A DNA stretch of 64,000 nt from Chryseobacterium sp. G0201 (GTDB lineage Bacteria > Bacteroidota > Bacteroidia > Flavobacteriales > Weeksellaceae): contig NZ_CP033917.1 of the NCBI RefSeq assembly GCF_003815655.1, forward strand, positions 3,472,001-3,536,000. Direction: 5' to 3'. Below, one piece after another: positions 27,078 through 34,946 of this stretch (positions within the stretch are counted from its first letter, which is position 1; each line of letters opens with the position of its first letter). The notes beneath the pieces were generated by a model that was given only the letters and a program-made list of their open reading frames with translations, searched no databases and was not told where the DNA came from. The translations under genes and the position numbers were made by a program.

Positions 27078-27734
27078 TTATTTCATATAAGGATTCATCA
27101 CCTTCGTCCAGATCTGATAACCTTCCGGAGTCATGTGAAGCATATCTTCTACAAAAAGCTCTTTTCTTACATTTCCGTTGGCGTCTTCCATTGCTTTTGT
27201 GATATCAATGAATTCTGCATTCGGTTCTTTCTTCATAAAAGCAGCAATTTTTTTGTTGGCTTCCTTCATTTGAGGCCAAAGATTTTCTCTGCTTGGCGAG
27301 TATTTTATAGAGATATAATCAACTTCAATGTTAGGAAACTTCTCACGAATTTTTTTGTAGAATGTTTTGTATCGATTGACAACTTCTTTTGCTTTTAATT
27401 TATGATTGTCCGCAAAATCGTTTTCACCACAGTAAACAATAATTTGTTTTGGCTGATAAGGAGAAAGCAGATCATTAGCATAATAATTCAGATCCGTTAA
27501 TCTTGATCCTCCAAATCCTCTGTTGATGATCGTTTTATCGGGAAAATAATTGGCAACATCTGTCCATTTTGTGAAAGATGAACTTCCGACTAAAAGAATA
27601 GCATCTTTAGCAGGTGCATTTTCCTGATCTAATTTTTTGAAATTTTGAATGTCCTGCCAGTACATCGGCTTTTTTTCCTGTGAAAAGAAAAGGGCAAAGG
27701 TCAGCAATAAGAATGCGGATAATATCTTCTTCAT
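27078..27734 (-). CDS. SGNH/GDSL-family exported hydrolase
   Basis: 218 residues with a signal peptide (MKKILSAFLLLTFALFFSQ). The four SGNH blocks are visible: Ser in LLVGSSSFTKW, Gly in NRGFGGSR, Asn in YCGENDF and the Asp/His pair in EDMLHMTPEGY. This is a lysophospholipase or carbohydrate-esterase type fold of the PAF-acetylhydrolase-like subgroup; the true substrate cannot be told from sequence. It should act in the periplasm and is co-transcribed with the TPR gene nine bases downstream. Confidence 0.87.
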   Translation of the reverse strand: MKKILSAFLLLTFALFFSQEKKPMYWQDIQNFKKLDQENAPAKDAILLVGSSSFTKWTDVANYFPDKTIINRGFGGSRLTDLNYYANDLLSPYQPKQIIVYCGENDFADNHKLKAKEVVNRYKTFYKKIREKFPNIEVDYISIKYSPSRENLWPQMKEANKKIAAFMKKEPNAEFIDITKAMEDANGNVRKELFVEDMLHMTPEGYQIWTKVMNPYMK

Positions 27735-27770
27735 TTTTTAATAATTTTTAGTAATTAAAATTCTTTCTCA

Positions 27771-27800
27771 TAAAAAAACTCCCGATAAAATCGAGAGTTT
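27771..27800 (-). terminator. Terminator of the lipoprotein gene at 27806
   Basis: On the minus strand AAACTCTCGAT and ATCGGGAGTTT form a stem over a TTT loop, followed by T residues. Confidence 0.8.
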
Positions 27801-27805
27801 ATGTT

Positions 27806-28276
27806 TTATCTTTTAAAAGTAGTATAAGTGAGATCGTTGATTGTATCACCGTTAAAATCTCCACTGCTAGGAACTTGCATTAGCTTTAGTTCTGAGCTGG
27901 AAAGAACGATCACTTTAAATTTCAGTTGTACATTGTCGTCGTAAGTTATTACCATATCCTTGGTTTCAGCATCATAGGTGTATTTACCCTGACCATTTTG
28001 ACTGATTTGGCAATCTGCTCCTACACCGCTATAATAAGTATAAGTTGTAGAATAATCAGTTCTAAATAAAGTGGTATTTTTCAACTCACATCCTGAATAA
28101 GTATAAAGATCGAGTACTGTTTTATTGTCTTTTCCAGAAACGATTTCTGTTTTAACGTTTTTCCATTCACCTTTCAGAGTATCTAAATCATAACCTTGAA
28201 CATCATCATCTTCACAAGAACTAAGCGAAGTAAGCGCCAAAGCGGAAAAGGCAAATAAAAGTAGCTGTTTTTTCAT
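27806..28276 (-). CDS. Lipocalin-like lipoprotein
   Basis: 156 residues from the ATG at 28274-28276; the longer frame starts at a GTG two codons earlier. SPII signal with lipid Cys in LTSLSSCEDDD, then a mature domain opening with LDTLKGEWKNVKTEIVSG and followed by alternating strands (TLFRTDYSTTYTYYSG, GKYTYDAETKDMVITYDD, LKFKVIVLSSSELKLMQV). This is the usual layout of Bacteroidota lipocalin-like proteins. The C-terminal FNGDTINDLTYTTF is unusual for the group. Ligand unknown. Likely attached to a periplasmic membrane leaflet or the cell surface. Confidence 0.7.
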   Translation of the reverse strand: MKKQLLLFAFSALALTSLSSCEDDDVQGYDLDTLKGEWKNVKTEIVSGKDNKTVLDLYTYSGCELKNTTLFRTDYSTTYTYYSGVGADCQISQNGQGKYTYDAETKDMVITYDDNVQLKFKVIVLSSSELKLMQVPSSGDFNGDTINDLTYTTFKR

Positions 28277-28371
28277 TATCACAAATTTAAGAATATGCTA
28301 AAATATAAATAAATTTGAAATATTTATAATGAAATTAAGGTTTTTTAAACGAATGTTTGTAAAAAAGATAA

Positions 28372-28485
28372 TTTTTAAGTTGGAAGTTGGGAAGCGGGAA
28401 GATGGAAGCCTTAAAAGGTTCGGAAATTTAATGATCTGAGTCTTCAAAAACTTCCAGCATCGAGCTTCTAGCTCCCAACTTTTTA
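28372..28485. repeat. Inverted intergenic repeat, TTGGAAGTTGGGAAG type
   Basis: AAGTTGGAAGTTGGGAAGC on the left is answered by GAGCTTCTAGCTCCCAACTT on the right, an imperfect inverted pair around a GATGGAAGCC core. A shorter relative (CCATCTTCCAACTCCCATCC) lies near 24104-24123 and a degenerate one near 57031-57063. Confidence 0.5.
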
Positions 28486-29646
28486 ATAACTCATTTCTAC
28501 AATCTTATAGGCATCTTGTGGAGTCAGTTTCTTATGCTCACCCAAACCTACCCAATTCCTTTCTGTAAAGGCTTTTTCTACTCTTTCTGCAGTACCTTTA
28601 TAGTCTTCAGTATATTCTGAAAGCTTGGTTTTAATATCAAGACTGTGGAAGAATTCTTCCATTTTTTTGATTCCTAATTCAGCCTTTTCTTCAACCGTTC
28701 CGTCTTTAATTCCCCAAACTCTTTCTGCATATTGAGCTAATTTTCCTTTTTTAGACTCAAAATTATAACGGTAATGAGATGGTGCAATTACTGCCAATGT
28801 TCTTGCGTGATCAATTCCGTAATAGGCTGTTAATTCGTGACCCATGGCATGAACTGCCCAGTCTGTAATTACTCCTTTCTGAATTAAACCATTCAATGCC
28901 ATTGTACAACACCACATAAAGTTTCCTGCTGCATCATAATTAAAATCATCAGCCAAAACTTTTGGAGCTGTTTCCTGTAAACTAATCAAGATACTTTCTG
29001 CAATTCTTTCCTGTAAATCAGCAGAAGACGGAGCTGTCATGTATTGTTCTAAAACATGAGTATACGCATCTGTTAAACCGTTTACGATTTGTCTTTTTGG
29101 AATTGATCTCACAACTTCAGGATCTAAAACAGAAAATTCAGGGAAAAGTCCGGGACCTCCTGAAGATAATTTTTCGTTTGTTTCTCTTCTTGAGATTACA
29201 TATCCTGAGTTCATTTCAGAACCTGTTGCTGGCAATGTTAGTATAGAACCGAACGGCATTCCTTCACCTTCAAAAGTTCTTACAGGTTTTTTAAGGATTT
29301 CCCAAGGTTCACCGGTGTAATTTGCAGCTGCAGAAAGGAATTTTGTTCCGTCAATCACAGAACCGCCGCCAACAGCCAGAAGATAAGTGATATTTTTTTC
29401 TTTGATAACTTGTAAAGCTTCCACCAAAACTTCATACTCAGGATTGGCAGGAACTCCGCCGAATTCATGCACATCATAACCTTGTAAAGCTTCTTGTACC
29501 TGATTGTAAACACCGTTACTTTTGATGCTTCCACCACCATAAATCATTAATATTTTAGCGTCTTTAGGAATTTCTTTTGAAATCTTAGCGATCTCACCTT
29601 TTCCGAAAAGTATTTTTGTTGGATTTTTAAACTCGAAATTAAGCAT
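28483..29646 (-). CDS. Iron-containing alcohol dehydrogenase, BdhA/YqhD type
   Basis: 387 residues. The N-terminal NAD(P)-binding part carries ILMIYGGGSIKSNGVY and the AVGGGSVIDGTKF loop typical of the YqhD/butanol-dehydrogenase subgroup. The metal-binding half has LPATGSEMNSGYVIS, DAYTHVLEQYM, AVHAMGHELTAYYGIDHARTLA: one Asp and three His ligands. It should reduce aldehydes with NADPH in the cytosol, as a detoxification or fermentative step. No neighbours share its pathway. A TAAATTTG box precedes it. Confidence 0.92.
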   Translation of the reverse strand: MLNFEFKNPTKILFGKGEIAKISKEIPKDAKILMIYGGGSIKSNGVYNQVQEALQGYDVHEFGGVPANPEYEVLVEALQVIKEKNITYLLAVGGGSVIDGTKFLSAAANYTGEPWEILKKPVRTFEGEGMPFGSILTLPATGSEMNSGYVISRRETNEKLSSGGPGLFPEFSVLDPEVVRSIPKRQIVNGLTDAYTHVLEQYMTAPSSADLQERIAESILISLQETAPKVLADDFNYDAAGNFMWCCTMALNGLIQKGVITDWAVHAMGHELTAYYGIDHARTLAVIAPSHYRYNFESKKGKLAQYAERVWGIKDGTVEEKAELGIKKMEEFFHSLDIKTKLSEYTEDYKGTAERVEKAFTERNWVGLGEHKKLTPQDAYKIVEMSY

Positions 29647-29667
29647 TGTTCTTAAATTTATTTAAGC

Positions 29668-29675
29668 CAAATTTA
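29668..29675 (-). promoter_or_regulatory. -7 box of the alcohol dehydrogenase gene
   Basis: TAAATTTG on the minus strand, 21 bases before the ATG. Confidence 0.5.
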
Positions 29676-29776
29676 CGCAATGCAAAGTGAAAATTGAGTT
29701 AAGGAAGTTTTAAAATTCTTATGATTGTGTTTAATTAAAACTATTGAAATTTCAGCATTATGAATTATATGCGAAT

Positions 29777-29890
29777 TGTCATTCAGAACGAAACGAAGTG
29801 TAGTGAAGAATCTCAACTTAATATTCTTAATCACTTAATTCAAGCTTAATGTTTAATTTAATAATAGATTCTTCCTTCGTCAGAATGACA
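29777..29890. repeat. Dispersed intergenic repeat with inverted ends
   Basis: TGTCATTCAGAACGAAACGAAG...GAAGAATCT at the left end is matched in inverted form by AGATTCTTCCTTCGTCAGAATGACA at the right end, around an AT-rich centre of about 50 bases. Of the copies in the window this is the most complete. Confidence 0.65.
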
Positions 29891-29901
29891 GAGTATGGAA
29901 A

Positions 29902-30483
29902 TTAGTAAACTCCATTACTTTTTGCATCTAATTTGCCTGTTTTTCTATTGATTTTCACTAAAAAAGACTCTTTTTGCATATCATTTTTAGATTTAGAAAC
30001 ATACATCGAAATATGTTGATTATCAATTTTATAAGAACTTCCCAATCTGTTACTTGTATCAACTTTAAAACCATAGGTTTCTGCAATTAAAATCGCTTCC
30101 GGTAGATTGTCAACAGATCCGATGAAATTCCTCAATTGCTGTTCATTATTAAAATATTCCGTTTTGCCGTTTTTACAGGCTAAAATATAGGAAAAACAGT
30201 CGCTTGTTGTACATTCTTGAAAGAAACCTTTCCCCGGAGCCGGATCATTGAGTGTCATAAAATCGGGCATCTGACTTTCGTAAATAACAGATTTATCAGG
30301 ATCAGGATCTTCAATGTTGCGGAGAACTGACCAATATTGATATTTTGTGTCAGGTTTGATGAAAGGGTAGAGGAATTCAGTGCTATCGAAGATTTCGGGG
30401 ATTTTTTTGTAATCCTCGGAAACCGTTTTTTGAGAAAGGAATAAAACTGGTATTAAAAAAGAGATGATTAAAATAATTTTCAT
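29902..30483 (-). CDS. Exported protein of unknown function
   Basis: 193 residues from the ATG at 30481-30483, chosen because it opens a clean signal peptide (MKIILIISFLIPVLFLSQ); the longer frame runs through a stretch with no export signal. The mature part has FLYPFIKPDTKYQYWSVLRN, FFQECTTSDCFSYILACKNGK with three Cys, and a C-terminal SFLVKINRKTGKLDAKSNG. I do not recognise it. It follows a small lipoprotein gene after about 60 bases and may belong to that transcript. Confidence 0.65.
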   Translation of the reverse strand: MKIILIISFLIPVLFLSQKTVSEDYKKIPEIFDSTEFLYPFIKPDTKYQYWSVLRNIEDPDPDKSVIYESQMPDFMTLNDPAPGKGFFQECTTSDCFSYILACKNGKTEYFNNEQQLRNFIGSVDNLPEAILIAETYGFKVDTSNRLGSSYKIDNQHISMYVSKSKNDMQKESFLVKINRKTGKLDAKSNGVY

Positions 30484-30546
30484 ACTTATTATTTTCCTGG
30501 ACGGGATTTTCCCCATGCTCAGAGACAATTTTACTATTAGCTATTT

Positions 30547-30951
30547 TTATTCCAAAACAATTTTATAGTATCCTTTTTCATCCGTTACATCAATTCCGAC
30601 ACCTTTAAATGTTAATTTATTGATCTGGTAACCATCACAACCTCCTTTAAATTCAGACGATTGTATTGAAAAATCAAAAACTTTAAGATTGGAATAAAAA
30701 GTATAGTTTTTTGTACCATTATAAGCGCCCACATTTTCTAAAATAATTCTGTCGTCAGATGTTTTAGTCAATTGTACGCCGATTTGATTTTCGTCACTGA
30801 TTGAAAAAGGAGCAAGAGTTCCATTAGTGACCAAGTTTTCACCATCAGCATCGACGAATTCAAAAGCAATAGTCTGAGGAGCATTATAGCAATCGTCACC
30901 ACAGGCTGTAAAAATAAAAGCCATTACAAGGAATATGAATATTTTTTTCAT
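30547..30951 (-). CDS. Small lipoprotein of unknown function
   Basis: 134 residues from the ATG at 30949-30951; starting there gives an SPII signal (MKKIFIFLVMAFIFTACGDD, lipid Cys 17), whereas the longer frame would overlap the preceding gene. The mature domain (PQTIAFEFVDADGENLV, GVQLTKTSDDRIILENVG, VFDFSIQSSEFKGGCDGYQ) looks like a compact beta sandwich with a possible Cys22-Cys pair. It begins 16 bases after the stop of the DUF4062 gene, so the two may be co-transcribed. Confidence 0.65.
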   Translation of the reverse strand: MKKIFIFLVMAFIFTACGDDCYNAPQTIAFEFVDADGENLVTNGTLAPFSISDENQIGVQLTKTSDDRIILENVGAYNGTKNYTFYSNLKVFDFSIQSSEFKGGCDGYQINKLTFKGVGIDVTDEKGYYKIVLE

Positions 30952-30967
30952 GAGATGCGAATATATA

Positions 30968-32131
30968 TTAACTTGAAAACTTTGTTTCAAGTTTTTTTAT
31001 TAATAGATTTAATTTTTTATGAGCTTCATCATTAGCTGTTAGGGTTAAATTTAAATCAAGAATATTCGAATTTCCAGATAGTTCTTCATTTTTTGATTTA
31101 ATTATTTTTTCTCTTATTTCAAATGGGTAATTCCAAAGCTCTTCAGCAGTATGTCTTGCTATATCGGATAGACATACTTTGAAATCCTCAAATTCAGGAT
31201 CTATATAAGTACTTTTTATATCAATTATCCAATTTAGTAATTGTTCATATATTTGAGAATATTTGACAGAAGCGTAGTACAAACCTTTTATATCTGAAGG
31301 TTTGCCAGGTTCACCAATAAATTTTTGTAACATGTCACTTAAACCTATTAAGTTTGTTATAGTATTAGAGTGTGAAAAGGTTCTGCTTGAAGCCCAAGCT
31401 GGTAAATCAAAATGATCTTTTATAAAATGCTTTGGTTCTATTAAGATTGAATATTCAATATCATTTTTCAAAAATTCTTTTTTTTCTATCTCATCAATTA
31501 AGGTTTGATATAAAAATTCAAGTTCAAAAAAACTATTTTTTTCTATTAGAATTTTTAAGCATTTCTCACTCAAATTTAGTTTGAAAAAATCTGAAATATC
31601 TCTATCAAGTATATTTTTAACTTTTAAACTACTCTTAAATAAATGTGATAATTGTATTTTTAATGTCAGAATAATATCTTGTGATTGTTCAAAGGGAAAT
31701 GTCCAAATCTTTTTGTTCTCTCTTATATCTGTAATAAATTCAAAAATTTCTTTATTATCTACTATATGAGAGAAATCAGCATCTTTATTATTCTTCCAGA
31801 AATTAAGAGCATTTAATGTATTTTTATCTATAAAACAAAAGATTGGAATTCCTTTTTGTTTTGCCATTAAAAACTCAGTATTAGTAATTGATTTTCCATT
31901 CTCAATAATACTCCCATATCTATTTCCCACTATTAAAACCAAAATATCGGCATTCTCTTTTACATTTTTTATACAGTTTTCAATAGAGTTTAATTCAGGA
32001 GAAATTGGAAAATTATCATATTCAGAAAGAACTGGATTATGCCCAGATTTGGTTATGAAATCGTGTAAATTAGCTCTTAATTGTGATAAATCGTAACAGG
32101 TTGAGCTCACAAAAATATTTAGGTTATTCAT
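30968..32131 (-). CDS. DUF4062-domain protein, possible defence gene
   Basis: 387 residues. The first 170 residues match the DUF4062 pattern: NIFVSSTCYDLSQLRANL, FPISPELNSIENCIKNV, ADILVLIVGNRYGS, SITNTEFLMAKQKGIPIFCF. The fold is related to TIR and nucleoside 2-deoxyribosyltransferase domains, which in bacterial conflict systems bind or cut nucleotides. The rest, about 180-387, is helical, with no motif I recognise, and may sense or oligomerise. There is no signal or membrane segment. The gene is noticeably more AT-rich than its neighbours and stands next to ppc, which suggests recent acquisition. A defence role is inference. Confidence 0.75.
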   Translation of the reverse strand: MNNLNIFVSSTCYDLSQLRANLHDFITKSGHNPVLSEYDNFPISPELNSIENCIKNVKENADILVLIVGNRYGSIIENGKSITNTEFLMAKQKGIPIFCFIDKNTLNALNFWKNNKDADFSHIVDNKEIFEFITDIRENKKIWTFPFEQSQDIILTLKIQLSHLFKSSLKVKNILDRDISDFFKLNLSEKCLKILIEKNSFFELEFLYQTLIDEIEKKEFLKNDIEYSILIEPKHFIKDHFDLPAWASSRTFSHSNTITNLIGLSDMLQKFIGEPGKPSDIKGLYYASVKYSQIYEQLLNWIIDIKSTYIDPEFEDFKVCLSDIARHTAEELWNYPFEIREKIIKSKNEELSGNSNILDLNLTLTANDEAHKKLNLLIKKLETKFSS

Positions 32132-32150
32132 TTTTTATTGTGTATTGAGT

Positions 32151-32158
32151 CAAATTTA
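32151..32158 (-). promoter_or_regulatory. -7 box of the DUF4062 gene
   Basis: TAAATTTG on the minus strand, about 19 bases before the start codon. Confidence 0.5.
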
Positions 32159-32243
32159 CGTAATTATAATATTATTTAGAAATAGCAATTAAAATTTAAT
32201 TATTTTTAACCTAAGAATAGAATTAATTCAAACCAAAATCCCC

Positions 32244-32251
32244 TACATTTG
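32244..32251 (+). promoter_or_regulatory. -7 box four bases before the ppc ATG
   Basis: TACATTTG fits TAnnTTTG; the ATG at 32256 follows after four bases, suggesting a leaderless message. Confidence 0.45.
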
Positions 32252-32255
32252 TTAT

Positions 32256-34790
32256 ATGATACACGACCAACGCGCAGAAAAATTCAGGCAGATCGTTGAA
32301 AATAAATTCCAGATCTACAATTCATTATTTATGAGCCTGCCTTATGATAAAATGACAAATATCGGGATGTTGCTTCCGTTTTTGTATGAAGAAAGTAAGA
32401 ACGGCTACGAAGCAGGGAAAACGCCTGAACAGATTGTCGAAGAATTCTTTACAAGCCATACAGATCTACAGTCGGAAGAACAAAAACTCGAACTCCTTTT
32501 CAAAATCATTCAATATATAGAAAGACAGGTCGTTTTGTTCGACAGTATCGAAGATGCTGCTTTTCCAAGTCTGCATTCAGAAAGTGACAGCGGAACGGTG
32601 ACCAATCTTTTTGAACGCTCACTTCTGGATCATAAACTGGAAAAAGTACGTGAGAAATTAAAGGATTTTACCGTAAAAGTTGTTTTTACGGCTCACCCAA
32701 CGCAGTTTTATCCAAGTTCGGTTCAGAGAATTATTCAGGATTTGAGAACGGCTATTACGACCGATTCTGTGACGAATATCGATACCTTACTTCAACAATT
32801 AGGAAAGACACCTTTCGTGAATAAAGAAAAGCCGACGCCAATCGATGAAGCGTTGAGTATTATTTCATATTTGAGATATGTATATTATGACACGATTGGG
32901 GAATTATTTACGAAGATCAGAAACACTTTCGGAAACGGTCATTTTCACCTTCATGAAGATATTATTCAGCTTGGTTTCTGGCCGGGCGGTGACAGAGACG
33001 GAAACCCTTTTGTGACGGCTGATGTTACAAAAAGAGTATCGGAAGAACTTCGTTCAGCTATTTTAAAATCATATTACAGCCATTTGAAATTTATCAGAAG
33101 AAGATTGAGTTTCAGGGGAGTTTCAGAGGTTTTACAAAAACTGAATGACGAATTATACGGTGCGATTTTTAATAATGAAAAAATTACAACAGAAGATATT
33201 TTAAAAAGAGCCAATGAAGCCGAAAAAATCTTGGTTGAGCATCATAATTCTTTATTTTTAGAGCTATTATTGAATTTCAGAGATCGTGTGAAGATTTTCG
33301 GGACGCATTTTGCGACGTTGGATGTTCGACAGGACAGCAGAATTCATCAACAGGTAATTGATGAGGTTCATGCTAAGGTTTTTGGAAATATTGAAGTGAC
33401 GAATGAAGAGAAATTCAATCAGTTAATTCAAATTTCAGATAAAGTAAATACGGATGATTTTGAAGGAATTGTTCAGGATACTTTACTGACGGTTTCTCAA
33501 ATCACAGGAATCCAGCAAGCCAACGGATTTAGAGGAATGAATCGTTATATTATTTCCAATTCTGATGCGGTAAAAGATGTGATGAATGTCTATGCTTTCT
33601 TCAAAGTTTGTGGCTACAAAGATGAAGAAATCAACATGGATATTGTTCCGCTCTTTGAAACTATGGAAGGTCTTGCCAATGCTGAAAATGTGATGAATGA
33701 ACTGTACCAAAATCCTATCTATAAAAAGCATCTGGAAAAAAGAGGAAATCAGCAAACAATTATGCTTGGTTTCTCGGACGGAACAAAAGATGGTGGTTAT
33801 TTAAAAGCCAACTGGGAAATTTATAAAGCCAAAGAAATTTTAACTAAACTTTCCGAAGAAAGCGGAATTAAAGTAGTATTCTTCGACGGTAGAGGCGGAC
33901 CTCCCGCAAGAGGTGGCGGAAAAACCCACGATTTCTATGCTTCTCAGGGAAATACGATTGCGAATAATAAGATCGAATTAACGATCCAAGGTCAGACGAT
34001 CACAAGTATTTTCGGAAATAAAGAACAGGCAAAATATAATTTCGAACAACTTTTAACAGCCGGAGTTGAAAATGATGTTTTCAAGAATTCTAAAAAGGAT
34101 TTAACTGAAAAAGAAAGAAAACTGATCATCGAATTGGCAGATATCAGCTATAAAAAATATTCAGATTTGAAAGCGCATCCAATGTTCGTTCCGTATTTAC
34201 AGGAAATGAGTACGTTGGAATATTATGGAAAAACAAATATCGGAAGCCGTCCGTCAAAACGCGGTGGCGATAGTGAGTTGAAATTTGAAGATTTAAGAGC
34301 CATTCCGTTTGTGGGATCATGGTCGCAATTGAAACAAAATGTTCCCGGATTCTTCGGTTTCGGATTTGCGATGGAAGAAATGAAAAAACAGGGAAGGTTC
34401 GAAGAAGTAAGAGATCTGTACAAAGGTTCGGACTTCTTTAAAACTTTAGTTTTGAACTCGATGATGAGTATGAATAAATCCTATTTCCCATTAACTTATT
34501 ATATTAAAAGCAATCCAAAATTCGGTGCCTTCTGGAATGTTCTTTTCGAAGAATACAACCTTTCAAAAGACATTATGCTTGAATTGACAGGTTTTAAAAT
34601 GCTTCAGGAAGAAGATCCTTTGTCCAGAAAATCGGTGAAAATTCGTGAAAAAATTGTTCTACCATTATTGAGTATTCAGCAATATGCTTTAATGAAAATT
34701 CAAAAAGGAGAAGGCAATAAAGAAGCGTACGGAAAATTGGTGACGCGTTCGTTGTTTGGAAATATTAATGCGAGTAGGAATTCGGCTTAA
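32256..34790 (+). CDS. ppc: Phosphoenolpyruvate carboxylase
   Basis: 844 residues. It carboxylates PEP to oxaloacetate to refill the TCA cycle. Catalytic His lies in VFTAHPTQ (about residue 147). Other conserved blocks are FWPGGDRDGNPFVTADV, IFGTHFATLDVRQD, MLGFSDGTKDGGY, FFDGRGGPPARGGGKTH and GSRPSKRGG with the active-site Arg. Length is a little short of the enterobacterial enzyme, as usual in Bacteroidota, and the C-terminus ends GNINASRNSA rather than the classical QNTG. No partner genes adjoin it. Confidence 0.96.
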   Translation: MIHDQRAEKFRQIVENKFQIYNSLFMSLPYDKMTNIGMLLPFLYEESKNGYEAGKTPEQIVEEFFTSHTDLQSEEQKLELLFKIIQYIERQVVLFDSIEDAAFPSLHSESDSGTVTNLFERSLLDHKLEKVREKLKDFTVKVVFTAHPTQFYPSSVQRIIQDLRTAITTDSVTNIDTLLQQLGKTPFVNKEKPTPIDEALSIISYLRYVYYDTIGELFTKIRNTFGNGHFHLHEDIIQLGFWPGGDRDGNPFVTADVTKRVSEELRSAILKSYYSHLKFIRRRLSFRGVSEVLQKLNDELYGAIFNNEKITTEDILKRANEAEKILVEHHNSLFLELLLNFRDRVKIFGTHFATLDVRQDSRIHQQVIDEVHAKVFGNIEVTNEEKFNQLIQISDKVNTDDFEGIVQDTLLTVSQITGIQQANGFRGMNRYIISNSDAVKDVMNVYAFFKVCGYKDEEINMDIVPLFETMEGLANAENVMNELYQNPIYKKHLEKRGNQQTIMLGFSDGTKDGGYLKANWEIYKAKEILTKLSEESGIKVVFFDGRGGPPARGGGKTHDFYASQGNTIANNKIELTIQGQTITSIFGNKEQAKYNFEQLLTAGVENDVFKNSKKDLTEKERKLIIELADISYKKYSDLKAHPMFVPYLQEMSTLEYYGKTNIGSRPSKRGGDSELKFEDLRAIPFVGSWSQLKQNVPGFFGFGFAMEEMKKQGRFEEVRDLYKGSDFFKTLVLNSMMSMNKSYFPLTYYIKSNPKFGAFWNVLFEEYNLSKDIMLELTGFKMLQEEDPLSRKSVKIREKIVLPLLSIQQYALMKIQKGEGNKEAYGKLVTRSLFGNINASRNSA

Positions 34791-34812
34791 ATTAAATTTT
34801 GAACTTAAAGTT

Positions 34813-34890
34813 TGTCATTCAGAGCGGAACGAAGTGGAGCGTGGAATCTATGCCTACTTTTTTATAGGAGTTTAAATTCCTCCGCAATGA
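34813..34890. repeat. Dispersed TGTCATTCAGAGCGGAACG-type intergenic repeat
   Basis: TGTCATTCAGAGCGGAACGA and GGAATCTATGCCTAC at the left, AATTCCTCCGCAATGA at the right; same family as the copies at 23961 and 29777. Confidence 0.55.
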
Positions 34891-34913
34891 AAAAAATAAA
34901 TACCATTAATTAA

Positions 34914-34944
34914 AAAAAACCTCTCGATTCGAGAGGTTTTTCTA
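34914..34944. terminator. Terminator shared by ppc and the subtilase gene
   Basis: AACCTCTCGA and TCGAGAGGTT form a perfect stem with almost no loop excess, A-rich on the left and T-rich on the right. Confidence 0.85.
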
Positions 34945-34946
34945 TT

